21,345 nt of DNA from JBBQXK01 sp038251625 (GTDB lineage Bacteria; Pseudomonadota; Alphaproteobacteria; Rhodobacterales; Rhodobacteraceae): positions 1 through 21,345 of the forward strand of contig JBBSBE010000066.1 of assembly GCA_038251625.1 (NCBI GenBank), written 5' to 3'. A program made the translations under genes and the position numbers. The notes under the pieces were generated by a model. The model saw only the letters and a list, made by a program, of their open reading frames with translations. It had not been told where the DNA came from and did not search any database. Positions within the stretch are counted from its first letter, which is position 1. Every line of letters starts with the position of its first letter. Of the stretch, positions 14,259 to 20,556 are shown piece by piece.

Positions 14259-14870
14259 ATGCGCCGCTTTCTGATCCTGATGGCTGCGGCCCTGTCGCTG
14301 GCCGGTTGCGCGGGCGAGCGCGTTTTTGCCCCGGACGAGGCGGTTGCCGCCGCGCGCTATGTGGATCCGGGGCCACCGTCGGTTACGCTTTTCACCGTAC
14401 TGGCCAAGCGCGATGGTTCGGGCGCGCATTCGGGGCTGATGATCAACGGATCGCAGCGCATCCTTTTTGATCCCGCAGGCAGCTGGACGCACCCGCGCGC
14501 ACCCGAACGCAACGACGTGTTCTTCGGGCTGACGCCGCGGCTGGTGGATTTCTATATCGACTATCACGCCAGAGATACGTTTGACGTGGTGGTGCAGACC
14601 GTCCCTGTCTCTCTTTCCACGGCCGATGCGCTGATCGCGCGCGCGCTGGCCAATGGCGCGGTGGCGCCCGCGCATTGCACGCTGGCCAATTCTGCGGTGT
14701 TGCGCAGTGCGCCGGAATTTGCGGGCTTGCCGTCCACCTGGTTCCCCAAGGCGCTCAGCAATGCCTTTGCCTCCCTGCCCGGGGCGACCTACGAGAGGAT
14801 CACCGATACGGATGCGCACAAGAACCACGGGGTTCTGATGGTGCAGGCGGGTGATCCGCTGCCCGAGTGA
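14259..14870 (+). CDS. Lipoprotein of unknown function, possible permuted NlpC/P60-like fold
   Basis: A 203-residue protein with a clear lipobox (LSLAGC, lipidated Cys17), so it is anchored in the inner or outer membrane facing the periplasm. After it, SVTLFTVLAKRDGSGAHSGLMI (41-62) places His57 in a strand-turn, and AHCTLANSAVLR (138-149) places Cys140 at a helix start. An early His and later Cys is the order seen in permuted NlpC/P60 (YaeF/YiiX-like) papain-fold hydrolases, but the resemblance is by eye only. Start ATG 14259 has GAAAGGA just upstream; an in-frame extension to 14178 overlaps subunit IV and is rejected. The stop overlaps the acetyltransferase GTG (14867-14870). Confidence 0.82.
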   Translation: MRRFLILMAAALSLAGCAGERVFAPDEAVAAARYVDPGPPSVTLFTVLAKRDGSGAHSGLMINGSQRILFDPAGSWTHPRAPERNDVFFGLTPRLVDFYIDYHARDTFDVVVQTVPVSLSTADALIARALANGAVAPAHCTLANSAVLRSAPEFAGLPSTWFPKALSNAFASLPGATYERITDTDAHKNHGVLMVQAGDPLPE

Positions 14871-15466
14871 CGGCACCCTTGCGGCCACGGGTTATCGAAG
14901 GGCTCCCACCTCATCTGGTGAACGCGGCTGCCGCGCTTTACTGGCAGGCGTTCGGCGGCAAGCTTGGCCGTGTCCTCGGCCCCGAAGCACGGGCACGCAC
15001 CTATCTGGCGGATGTGATCGACACCGCGCATGTTCTTGCGGCGCTGTCGCCGGACGGGGCGCTGTTGGGCATCGCGGGCTTCAAGACGGCAAAGGGCGCC
15101 TTTGCAGACGGCGGTTTTGCCGAACTTTCCCGCCACTACGGCGCCGCCGGGGCCGCGTGGCGCGCGTCGGCGCTGTGGCTTTTGTCGCGCGAGGTCGATA
15201 ACCGCCGCTTCCTGATCGACGGCATCTGTGTCGAGCGGGGCGCGCGCGGGCAGGGCGTGGGAACGGCGCTTCTGGCAGCGCTGGCCGATGCCGCCAGACA
15301 GCGCGGCTTTGCCGAACTGCGCCTTGAAGTCGTCAACACCAACATCCGCGCCCGTGCGCTTTACGAACGCGCGGGCTTTCACGCCATCGGCACCGAAACG
15401 CTGGGGCCGCTGCGCCACCTCTTCGGGTTCGAATCCGCCGTGACGATGGTGTGTCAGGTCGGGTAA
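14867..15466 (+). CDS. GNAT family N-acetyltransferase
   Basis: A 199-residue single-domain acetyltransferase. The acetyl-CoA pyrophosphate-binding motif A reads ICVERGARGQGVGTALL (120-136), with R/Q-x-x-G-x-G/A as RGQGVG. Motif B follows at LRLEVVNTNIRARALYERAGFHAIG (about 151-175), ending in the YERAGF signature. The acceptor is unknown: GNATs acetylate antibiotics, amino acids, protein termini or tRNA-related targets. GTG start at 14867 overlaps the lipoprotein TGA, and queG starts at 15467 directly after its TAA, so the three genes form a tight translational block. Confidence 0.9.
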   Translation: MTAPLRPRVIEGLPPHLVNAAAALYWQAFGGKLGRVLGPEARARTYLADVIDTAHVLAALSPDGALLGIAGFKTAKGAFADGGFAELSRHYGAAGAAWRASALWLLSREVDNRRFLIDGICVERGARGQGVGTALLAALADAARQRGFAELRLEVVNTNIRARALYERAGFHAIGTETLGPLRHLFGFESAVTMVCQVG

Positions 15467-16591
15467 ATGCCGGACGGGCATGCTAGCCTTGATTTCCAGC
15501 CACCACAGGGATCCCCCGGCTTGACCGCAGCAACCCCCGGCGACCTCAAGCAGCGTCTTGCCGCGCAGGCAAGGCGCGAAGGCTTTTCAGCGATGGGCAT
15601 TTGCAGCCCCGATGCCATTCCCGATGCGCCGGGGCAGCTTTCGGCCTGGCTGGGGGCCGGGCATCACGGGCAGATGGGATGGATGGAGGATCGCGCCGTC
15701 TGGCGCAGCGATCCCCGCGCGCTTTGGCCGGCAGCGCGGTCCATCATCATGCTGGCCGAGGCTTACACACCAGAGGATGACCCCCTGGCCGTGCTGTCGG
15801 CGCGGGATCGCGGGGCGATCAGCGTTTATGCGCAGGGCAAGGATTATCATGTTCTGGTCAAGCGGCGGCTTAAGCGCCTTGGGCGCTGGCTGATTGGCGC
15901 AGGCGGGGGCGAGATCAAGGTGTTCGTGGATACTGCCCCGGTGATGGAAAAGCCGCTGGCGCAGGCGGCGGGTCTGGGATGGCAGGGCAAGCATACCAAC
16001 CTTCTGGGCCGTGATCTGGGAAACTGGGTGTTCCTTGGCGCGATCTTCACCACGCTCGATCTGCCGCCCGATGCGCCCGAGGTCAGCCATTGCGGCAGTT
16101 GCACCGCTTGCCTTGATATCTGCCCGACGCGCGCGTTTCCGGCGCCCTATCGCCTCGATGCGCGGCGCTGCATCTCCTACCTGACGATCGAGCACAAAGG
16201 CCCGGTGGACGAGGATTTGCGCGGCCTGATGGGAAACCGGATCTATGGCTGCGACGATTGCCTTGCCGTCTGCCCGTGGAACAAATTTGCGGTGGCAGCG
16301 CACGAGGCGGGCTATGCCGCGAGCGGCCAGGCCCCTGCGCTGGCCGACCTTGCGGCGCTGGATGATGCAGGCTTCCGGGCCCGCTTTGCAGGCAGTCCGA
16401 TCAAGCGGATCGGGCGCGGGCGCTTCGTGCGCAACGTGCTTTATGCCATCGGCAATTCGGATGACCCCGCACTGGCCCCTGCCGCCGCCGCATGCCTGAC
16501 CGACGCCGATCCCGTGGTCGCCGATGCTGCGGCCTGGGCCGTGGCCCGGCTGGCCAAACGCCAGCCTGCGCATTGTAGCCCCCGGGCCTAG
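15467..16591 (+). CDS. queG: Epoxyqueuosine reductase
   Basis: Iron-sulfur, cobalamin-dependent enzyme that reduces epoxyqueuosine to queuosine at position 34 of tRNAs with GUN anticodons. In 374 residues, the active-site region VDTAPVMEKPLAQAAGLGWQGKHTN (about 154-178, Asp155) precedes two 4Fe-4S clusters: CxxCxxCxxxCP with C209, C212, C215, C219, and CDDCLAVCPW with C262, C265, C269. A short HEAT-like C-terminal tail follows. ATG 15467 sits immediately after the TAA of the GNAT gene. An internal TTG at 15521 would start nearer to the usual QueG N-terminus, so the first 18 residues are uncertain. It contributes to the tRNA-modification theme of the window. Confidence 0.93.
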   Translation: MPDGHASLDFQPPQGSPGLTAATPGDLKQRLAAQARREGFSAMGICSPDAIPDAPGQLSAWLGAGHHGQMGWMEDRAVWRSDPRALWPAARSIIMLAEAYTPEDDPLAVLSARDRGAISVYAQGKDYHVLVKRRLKRLGRWLIGAGGGEIKVFVDTAPVMEKPLAQAAGLGWQGKHTNLLGRDLGNWVFLGAIFTTLDLPPDAPEVSHCGSCTACLDICPTRAFPAPYRLDARRCISYLTIEHKGPVDEDLRGLMGNRIYGCDDCLAVCPWNKFAVAAHEAGYAASGQAPALADLAALDDAGFRARFAGSPIKRIGRGRFVRNVLYAIGNSDDPALAPAAAACLTDADPVVADAAAWAVARLAKRQPAHCSPRA

Positions 16592-16632
16592 CCGTTAGGC
16601 TGTCCTTCGAAATCTGGAAACCGGAGGCGATC

Positions 16633-17061
16633 ATGCTGGAAAAAGTAGTCTACACAACCGAGGCGCAGGCCACGGGGGGCGGTCGCGATGGCAAGTCCGC
16701 AACGCTGGATGGCGCGCTGGCCGTGACGTTGGCCCCGCCAAAGGAAATGGGCGGATCGGGCAACGGCAACAACCCTGAGCAGCTTTTCGCGGTCGGCTAC
16801 GCCGCTTGCTACCTTGGCGCCATGCGCTTTGCCGCGTCGAGCGAGAAGATTGGAACGGTACCTGCGGACGCCACCGTGAACGTGGCCGTCTCGATCGGGC
16901 CGCGCACGGATGGCGGTTTCGGCATCCAGGCAAAGATGACGGTCCACCTGCCGGGGGTAGAGCGGTCGGTGGCCGAAAAGATGGTTGAGCGCGGGCATTT
17001 CATCTGCCCCTATTCCAACGCCACGAAGGGCAATATCGTCGTGGAAACGGTGATTGCCTGA
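16633..17061 (+). CDS. ohr: Organic hydroperoxide resistance protein (Ohr, OsmC family)
   Basis: Thiol peroxidase that reduces organic and fatty-acid hydroperoxides, recycled by lipoylated proteins. In 142 residues the two redox cysteines are present: Cys59 in VGYAACYLGAM and Cys125 in CPYSNATKGN. Arg18 and Glu50 complete the active site as expected. The N-terminal KVVYTTEAQATGGGRDG is typical of Ohr rather than OsmC. Shine-Dalgarno CGGAGG precedes the ATG at 16633. An OhrR regulator is usually adjacent but none is visible; the only MarR gene is 2.3 kb downstream and resembles PetP. A perfect 14-bp palindrome follows the stop. Confidence 0.93.
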   Translation: MLEKVVYTTEAQATGGGRDGKSATLDGALAVTLAPPKEMGGSGNGNNPEQLFAVGYAACYLGAMRFAASSEKIGTVPADATVNVAVSIGPRTDGGFGIQAKMTVHLPGVERSVAEKMVERGHFICPYSNATKGNIVVETVIA

Positions 17062-17075
17062 GCCGGAATTCCGGC
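17062..17075. terminator. 14-bp perfect palindrome after ohr, possible weak terminator
   Basis: GCCGGAATTCCGGC starts one base after the ohr stop. As RNA it forms a 5-bp GC stem with an AATT loop followed by CCAATTTGT. The stem is short and the T-run poor, so a protein-binding dyad in the promoter region of the next gene is an alternative. Confidence 0.35.
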
Positions 17076-17143
17076 CCAATTTGTACTGAAATTGAACCGA
17101 AATAGCCCCGTTCCTGCCCTAATCCGGGGGTAGTGTTCGGGGC

Positions 17144-17596
17144 ATGAGCATCTCGTTTCCCCAGCCTGGAACCCTTGCCTACCTCGGCTTCAGCGCCGGG
17201 CTGTGGCTTTTGATTGCCAGTCTGGTCAGCTTTTGCCTGATCTCCATCGACCGGCGCCGCGCGCAGGAGGGCCTCGTCCGTCTGCCCGAACTGAATCTTC
17301 TGTGCCTGGCCGCGATGGGCGGCTGGCCGGGGGCGGCGCTGGGATTGCGGCGCTTCCGCACCTTGCGCTTTTCGCCGATGTTCAAGGGATGGCTGCGGGT
17401 GATCGCTGCGGCGCAGATCCTGTTGGCCGGTATGGCCTCGCTGCCACCGCAAAGCATGATTTCGGCTGCGGAACTGGTGGCCAGCCTTGCCATGGGCGAT
17501 GTGCGCGCAAGCGAACGGTCCAGCAGGCCGGGCCGGGTCGTGTTGAACAGCAGCGCCGGTATCAACGAGATCGTAACGATTTCGTCCAATCCGTGA
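17144..17596 (+). CDS. DUF1294 family membrane protein, divergent copy
   Basis: A 150-residue membrane protein with hydrophobic stretches at about 12-34, 50-68 and 84-102. The DUF1294 signature is recognisable: SIDRRRAQEG (35-43), then RLPELNLLCLAAMGGWPGAALGL with the hallmark GGWPGA. The usual RHK motif after it is changed to RFRTLRFSPMF. The C-terminal 45 residues are polar and probably cytoplasmic or disordered. Function of DUF1294 proteins is unknown to me; some are fused to cold-shock domains. A second, more canonical family member lies 275 nt downstream. The ATG at 17144 has only a weak ribosome site (CGGGGC). Confidence 0.82.
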   Translation: MSISFPQPGTLAYLGFSAGLWLLIASLVSFCLISIDRRRAQEGLVRLPELNLLCLAAMGGWPGAALGLRRFRTLRFSPMFKGWLRVIAAAQILLAGMASLPPQSMISAAELVASLAMGDVRASERSSRPGRVVLNSSAGINEIVTISSNP

Positions 17597-17603
17597 TAGA
17601 CTG

Positions 17604-17627
17604 ATCCTCCGCCAACCGCAGGAGGAT
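17604..17627 (+). promoter_or_regulatory. Hairpin sequestering the Shine-Dalgarno of the 64-aa protein
   Basis: ATCCTCC (17604-17610) and GGAGGAT (17621-17627) are perfect 7-bp complements separated by 10 nt. The right arm is the Shine-Dalgarno itself, placed 3 nt before ATG 17631. In the mRNA the ribosome site would be fully paired. This could restrict initiation until the stem opens through temperature, a ligand or protein, or ribosomes finishing the upstream gene at 17596. Confidence 0.55.
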
Positions 17628-17630
17628 ACC

Positions 17631-17825
17631 ATGAACCGCCACATCGCCGACCGCCGCGCCCCGAGCGACGGCACCCGCGTCAGCCGCTTTCTGGCCGTCG
17701 AGCGCACGCAAGGCCAGGACGGAAGCCACCCTGCCACCCGAACCCTGACCCGCCGCCCGAAAACCCGCGACGACGCCCGCCGCGTGCAGGAATTTGTGCG
17801 GATCGCGCGCGGGGAAGAAGCCTGA
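17631..17825 (+). CDS. Small arginine-rich protein of unknown function
   Basis: A 64-residue soluble protein with 14 arginines, no cysteine, no membrane segment and a predicted helical, charged C-terminal part (DDARRVQEFVRIARGEE). An excellent Shine-Dalgarno (AGGAGGA) supports translation, but it lies in a hairpin. The Arg-rich composition could mean nucleic-acid or ribosome binding, but I do not recognise a family. It sits between two DUF1294 genes on the same strand (34 nt after the first, 46 nt before the second), suggesting cotranscription. Confidence 0.68.
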   Translation: MNRHIADRRAPSDGTRVSRFLAVERTQGQDGSHPATRTLTRRPKTRDDARRVQEFVRIARGEEA

Positions 17826-17871
17826 GCACGGGGCGTCCGTCCGCCATTTTGCCGCCGAAATCGCAGGCTAG

Positions 17872-18318
17872 ATGCGCGGAATGGATGTGCTGGCCGAACT
17901 GCCTGACCGCGATACGTGGCCGCTTCTGATCGCTTTGGTCGCCTATCTGGTTTTTATGAACATCTGGACGGCGTTCGCGTTCCGGCTCGACAAGCAGAGG
18001 GCCGTGACGGGCGAGTGGCGGGTACCAGAGGCTACGCTTTTGTTTCTGTCGGCTGTCGGCGGTTGGTTTGGCGCGAAGTTCGCCCAGCGCCGCTATCGCC
18101 ACAAGACACGGAAACAGCCGTTCCGGACATTCCTGAACCTTATCGGGCTGCTTCAGGTCGCCTTTATCCTTGCGCTGACCTTCCTGCCTGCGTCCGGCGT
18201 GTTTGACGATATTGCCATCGCCTTCACGCCGACGCCAAAGAAGGAACCCGCGAAACCCGAGCGGGTGATGCCGCGCCGGTTCGGGCCGGGCAGCGACAGC
18301 GCCCTGCTGCGACCCTAG
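17872..18318 (+). CDS. DUF1294 family membrane protein, canonical copy
   Basis: A 148-residue membrane protein with the full DUF1294 pattern: hydrophobic segment 17-35, DKQRAVTGEWRVPE (40-53), second segment with SAVGGWFGA (60-68), the basic RYRHKTRKQPF (74-84), then a third segment (about 88-106). The tail is basic and proline-rich (residues 118-148). It shares the family with the protein at 17144-17596 but keeps the conserved DK, WRVPE and RHK residues that the other has lost. ATG 17872 is used here; a second ATG at 17881 is equally possible because neither has a strong ribosome site. Its TAG overlaps the convergent ilvE stop in CTAG (18315-18318). Confidence 0.85.
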   Translation: MRGMDVLAELPDRDTWPLLIALVAYLVFMNIWTAFAFRLDKQRAVTGEWRVPEATLLFLSAVGGWFGAKFAQRRYRHKTRKQPFRTFLNLIGLLQVAFILALTFLPASGVFDDIAIAFTPTPKKEPAKPERVMPRRFGPGSDSALLRP

Positions 18319-19181
18319 GCCCTGACCAGCCGCTCATACTCCGTGGCCACACGCTTGGTGATCTCGCCCACCTCGAAGTTATAGGTGCCGATCGACCCCA
18401 CGGGCGTCACCTCCGCCGCCGTTCCGGTCAGCCAGCATTGCTGGAAGCCTTCCAGTTCGGACGCCTCGATATGCCGCTCGTGCACCTTGATCTGCATGTC
18501 GCGCAGCATGGTGATGACGGTCTGCCGGGTGATGCCGTTCAGAAACGCATCCGGCTTCGGCGTATGCACTTCGCCGTCCTTGACGAAAAAGATGTTGGCC
18601 CCTGTCGCCTCGGCCACGTAGCCGCGATAATCGAACATCATCGCGTCAGAACATCCTTTCGCCTCGGCCGCGTGCTTTGACATGGTACAGATCATGTAGA
18701 GCCCGGCCGCCTTGGCCTCGTGCGGGATCGTCTCGGGGCTGGGGCGTTTCCATTTGGCGATATCGAGCTTGGCGCCCTTCATCTTGGCGTCGCCATAATA
18801 ATTGCCCCAGGACCAGCAGGCCACGGCCATCCGGATCGGGTTGCGCTTGGCGGCAACCCCCATATCCTCGCCCGCACCGCGCCAGGCCAGCGCGCGCACA
18901 TAGGCATCGGTCAGGCCGTTGGCCTTCAGAACGGCCTCCTTCGCCACGTCGATCTCATCCGCCGAATAGGGCAGCGGCATGTCCAGAAGCTCGCCCGATT
19001 TGCGCAGGCGTTCCGAATGTTCGTGCCCCTTGAAGATCTTGCCGTTGTAGCACCGCTCGCCCTCGAACACGGAGGAGGCGTAGTGCATCGCGTGGGTCAG
19101 GATGTGGACGCGTGCATCGCGCCACTCGACCAGTTTGCCATCCATCCAGATCTTTCCGTCCCGGTCGTCATAGCCTGCCAT
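18315..19181 (-). CDS. ilvE: Branched-chain amino acid aminotransferase
   Basis: PLP-dependent fold-type IV transaminase for the last step of isoleucine, leucine and valine synthesis and the first of their breakdown. In 288 residues the N-terminal HAMHYASSVFEGERCY (30-45) and Arg near 58-60 bind substrate and phosphate. Catalytic Lys157 lies in PHEAKAAGLYM. Glu191 (YVAEATGANIFFV) contacts the PLP ring nitrogen, and the phosphate loop TGTAAEVTPVGSIG lies near 252-265. The GNY after the lysine in E. coli IlvE is GLY here, a form I recall from other alphaproteobacteria. The ATG at 19181 has GGGAGG about 7 nt upstream. It converges with the DUF1294 gene and is divergent from petP across 149 nt. 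Confidence 0.93.
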   Translation of the reverse strand: MAGYDDRDGKIWMDGKLVEWRDARVHILTHAMHYASSVFEGERCYNGKIFKGHEHSERLRKSGELLDMPLPYSADEIDVAKEAVLKANGLTDAYVRALAWRGAGEDMGVAAKRNPIRMAVACWSWGNYYGDAKMKGAKLDIAKWKRPSPETIPHEAKAAGLYMICTMSKHAAEAKGCSDAMMFDYRGYVAEATGANIFFVKDGEVHTPKPDAFLNGITRQTVITMLRDMQIKVHERHIEASELEGFQQCWLTGTAAEVTPVGSIGTYNFEVGEITKRVATEYERLVRA

Positions 19182-19271
19182 CGGTGCCTCCCTCGGCGTC
19201 GTTTTGCGAATGTTGCGTTCAATAGGTCCGCATCGGACATAAAGTTGCGCGAAATCCCCGGCTGGCTAACA

Positions 19272-19308
19272 GTTGAGTCTTGGAAAGTCAACAAGGCTGA
19301 CATAAAAT
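19272..19308 (+). promoter_or_regulatory. Probable petP promoter with overlapping imperfect palindrome
   Basis: TTGGAA (19280-19285), 17 nt, and TAAAAT (19303-19308) form a promoter 22 nt before ATG 19331. The -35 box lies inside an imperfect 21-bp palindrome (19272-19292) with outer arms GTTGA/TCAAC. A MarR-type dimer bound there would block RNA polymerase, so autoregulation of the operon is plausible. Confidence 0.5.
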
Positions 19309-19330
19309 CCCGCCAAACGGGAGGTGCCGC

Positions 19331-19840
19331 ATGGCAGAGGGCAGCGCGGGGTCAGGCGGGGGCGAGACGCTGCTGTTCCTGACGGACGAGCAGGTGCGAA
19401 AGGGGATCGAGGCGATGTTCTTCGCCTATCGCGGCTTTACCGCTGATCCCGACCGCATTCTGGAAGGGATGGATTACGGCCGGGCGCACCACCGCGCGAT
19501 CCATTTCATCCACCGCAGTCCTGGCACAACTGTCACCAACCTTCTGGCAACGCTGGGCGTGACCAAGCAATCGCTGAACCGAGTGCTGCGCACGCTGATC
19601 GACGACGGGCTGGTCCAAAGCCGCATCGGCGGATCGGACAAGCGTGAACGCAACCTGCATCTGACCGTCAAGGGCGCCGACCTTGAACGCGCGCTGTCCG
19701 AGGCGCAGCGCGCCCGCATGCGCGCCGCCTACCGCGCGGCGGGGCCGCAGGCGGTGGCCGGGTTCCGGCAAGTACTGGAAGCGATGATGGACCCCGAGAT
19801 GCGCAGGCAGTATCAAAGCCTGAAGGAGGGCAGTCCATGA
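19331..19840 (+). CDS. petP: MarR-family regulator, PetP-like
   Basis: A 169-residue winged-helix regulator. The DNA-binding part spans about 50-115, with the recognition helix TKQSLNRVLRTLIDDGL (78-94) and wing GGSDKRERNLHLT (100-112), the usual MarR D-x-R region. The next gene overlaps by ATGA (19837-19840) and encodes an OmpR-type response regulator. This MarR/response-regulator pair without a kinase is the arrangement described for petP-petR of Rhodobacter capsulatus, found upstream of the cytochrome bc1 genes. That identity is my reason for the symbol. petABC is not in this window, so orthology needs confirmation. Shine-Dalgarno GGGAGG lies about 7 nt upstream of the ATG. Confidence 0.85.
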   Translation: MAEGSAGSGGGETLLFLTDEQVRKGIEAMFFAYRGFTADPDRILEGMDYGRAHHRAIHFIHRSPGTTVTNLLATLGVTKQSLNRVLRTLIDDGLVQSRIGGSDKRERNLHLTVKGADLERALSEAQRARMRAAYRAAGPQAVAGFRQVLEAMMDPEMRRQYQSLKEGSP

Positions 19841-20550
19841 CCCCTGTCGATCCACAGGCGCATCTTCTGGTCGTCGATGATGATGAACGTATCCGGGGAC
19901 TTTTGCAAAAGTTCCTGATGCGCAACGGCTTTCTGGTGTCCACCGCGAAAAGTGCGGCCCAGGCGCGCAGGCTTTTGACGGGGCTCGAGTTCGATCTTGT
20001 CGTGCTCGACGTCATGATGCCGGGCGAAGACGGGATCGCCCTGACCCGTGATCTGCGCGGCCGCAGCATGGTGCCCATCCTCCTGTTGACCGCGCGCAGC
20101 GAGGCTGCAAGCCGGATCGAGGGACTGGAGGCGGGCGCGGATGATTACCTCGTCAAACCGTTCGAGCCAAAAGAGCTGCTCTTGCGGATCAACGCCATCC
20201 TGCGCCGGGTACCGCAAGCCAAGCCGGAACCCGGACCCAAGATGCTGCACCTCGGCCCCGTTCGCTATGACATGGAACGGGGGGAATTGTGGCGCGGTGC
20301 CGAACCGGTGCGCCTGACGGCGACCGAGGCGCAGTTGATGCGCGTCTTTGCGGCGCAAGCTGGCCAGCCGGTCAGCCGCGACCGTCTGGTGGGCGATCTG
20401 CGCGAGGATGAGGCAGAGGGTGGCGAACGCGGTGACCGGGCCGTTGACGTGCAGATCACGCGCCTGCGTCGCAAGATCGAGGCTGATCCGAAGCAGCCGC
20501 GCTATCTGCAAACGGTGCGGGGGTCGGGCTACATGCTGGCGCCGGATTAG
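19837..20550 (+). CDS. petR: OmpR-family response regulator, PetR-like
   Basis: A 237-residue two-domain regulator. The receiver (about 8-122) has the acidic pocket D14-D16 in VVDDDE, phospho-acceptor Asp58 in VVLDVMMPGEDG, Thr85 and Lys107 (VKPFEP). The C-terminal winged-helix domain (about 137-234) carries RAVDVQITRLRRKIE and RGSGYML. All phosphorylation residues are intact, yet no histidine kinase lies next to it within the window; the partner could be encoded elsewhere. ATGA overlap with petP implies translational coupling. In R. capsulatus the PetR homologue was reported as needed for respiratory and photosynthetic growth. Confidence 0.88.
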   Translation: MTPVDPQAHLLVVDDDERIRGLLQKFLMRNGFLVSTAKSAAQARRLLTGLEFDLVVLDVMMPGEDGIALTRDLRGRSMVPILLLTARSEAASRIEGLEAGADDYLVKPFEPKELLLRINAILRRVPQAKPEPGPKMLHLGPVRYDMERGELWRGAEPVRLTATEAQLMRVFAAQAGQPVSRDRLVGDLREDEAEGGERGDRAVDVQITRLRRKIEADPKQPRYLQTVRGSGYMLAPD

Positions 20551-20556
20551 GCGCGC

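Noticed and set aside
16806..17003. Short frames on both strands inside ohr
   Set aside because: They lie wholly within the Ohr coding sequence, which has both catalytic cysteines.
19226..19238. Small inverted repeat GTCCG-CAT-CGGAC upstream of ilvE
   Set aside because: Arms of only 5 bp are expected by chance in GC-rich DNA; no clear promoter alignment for ilvE was found around it.
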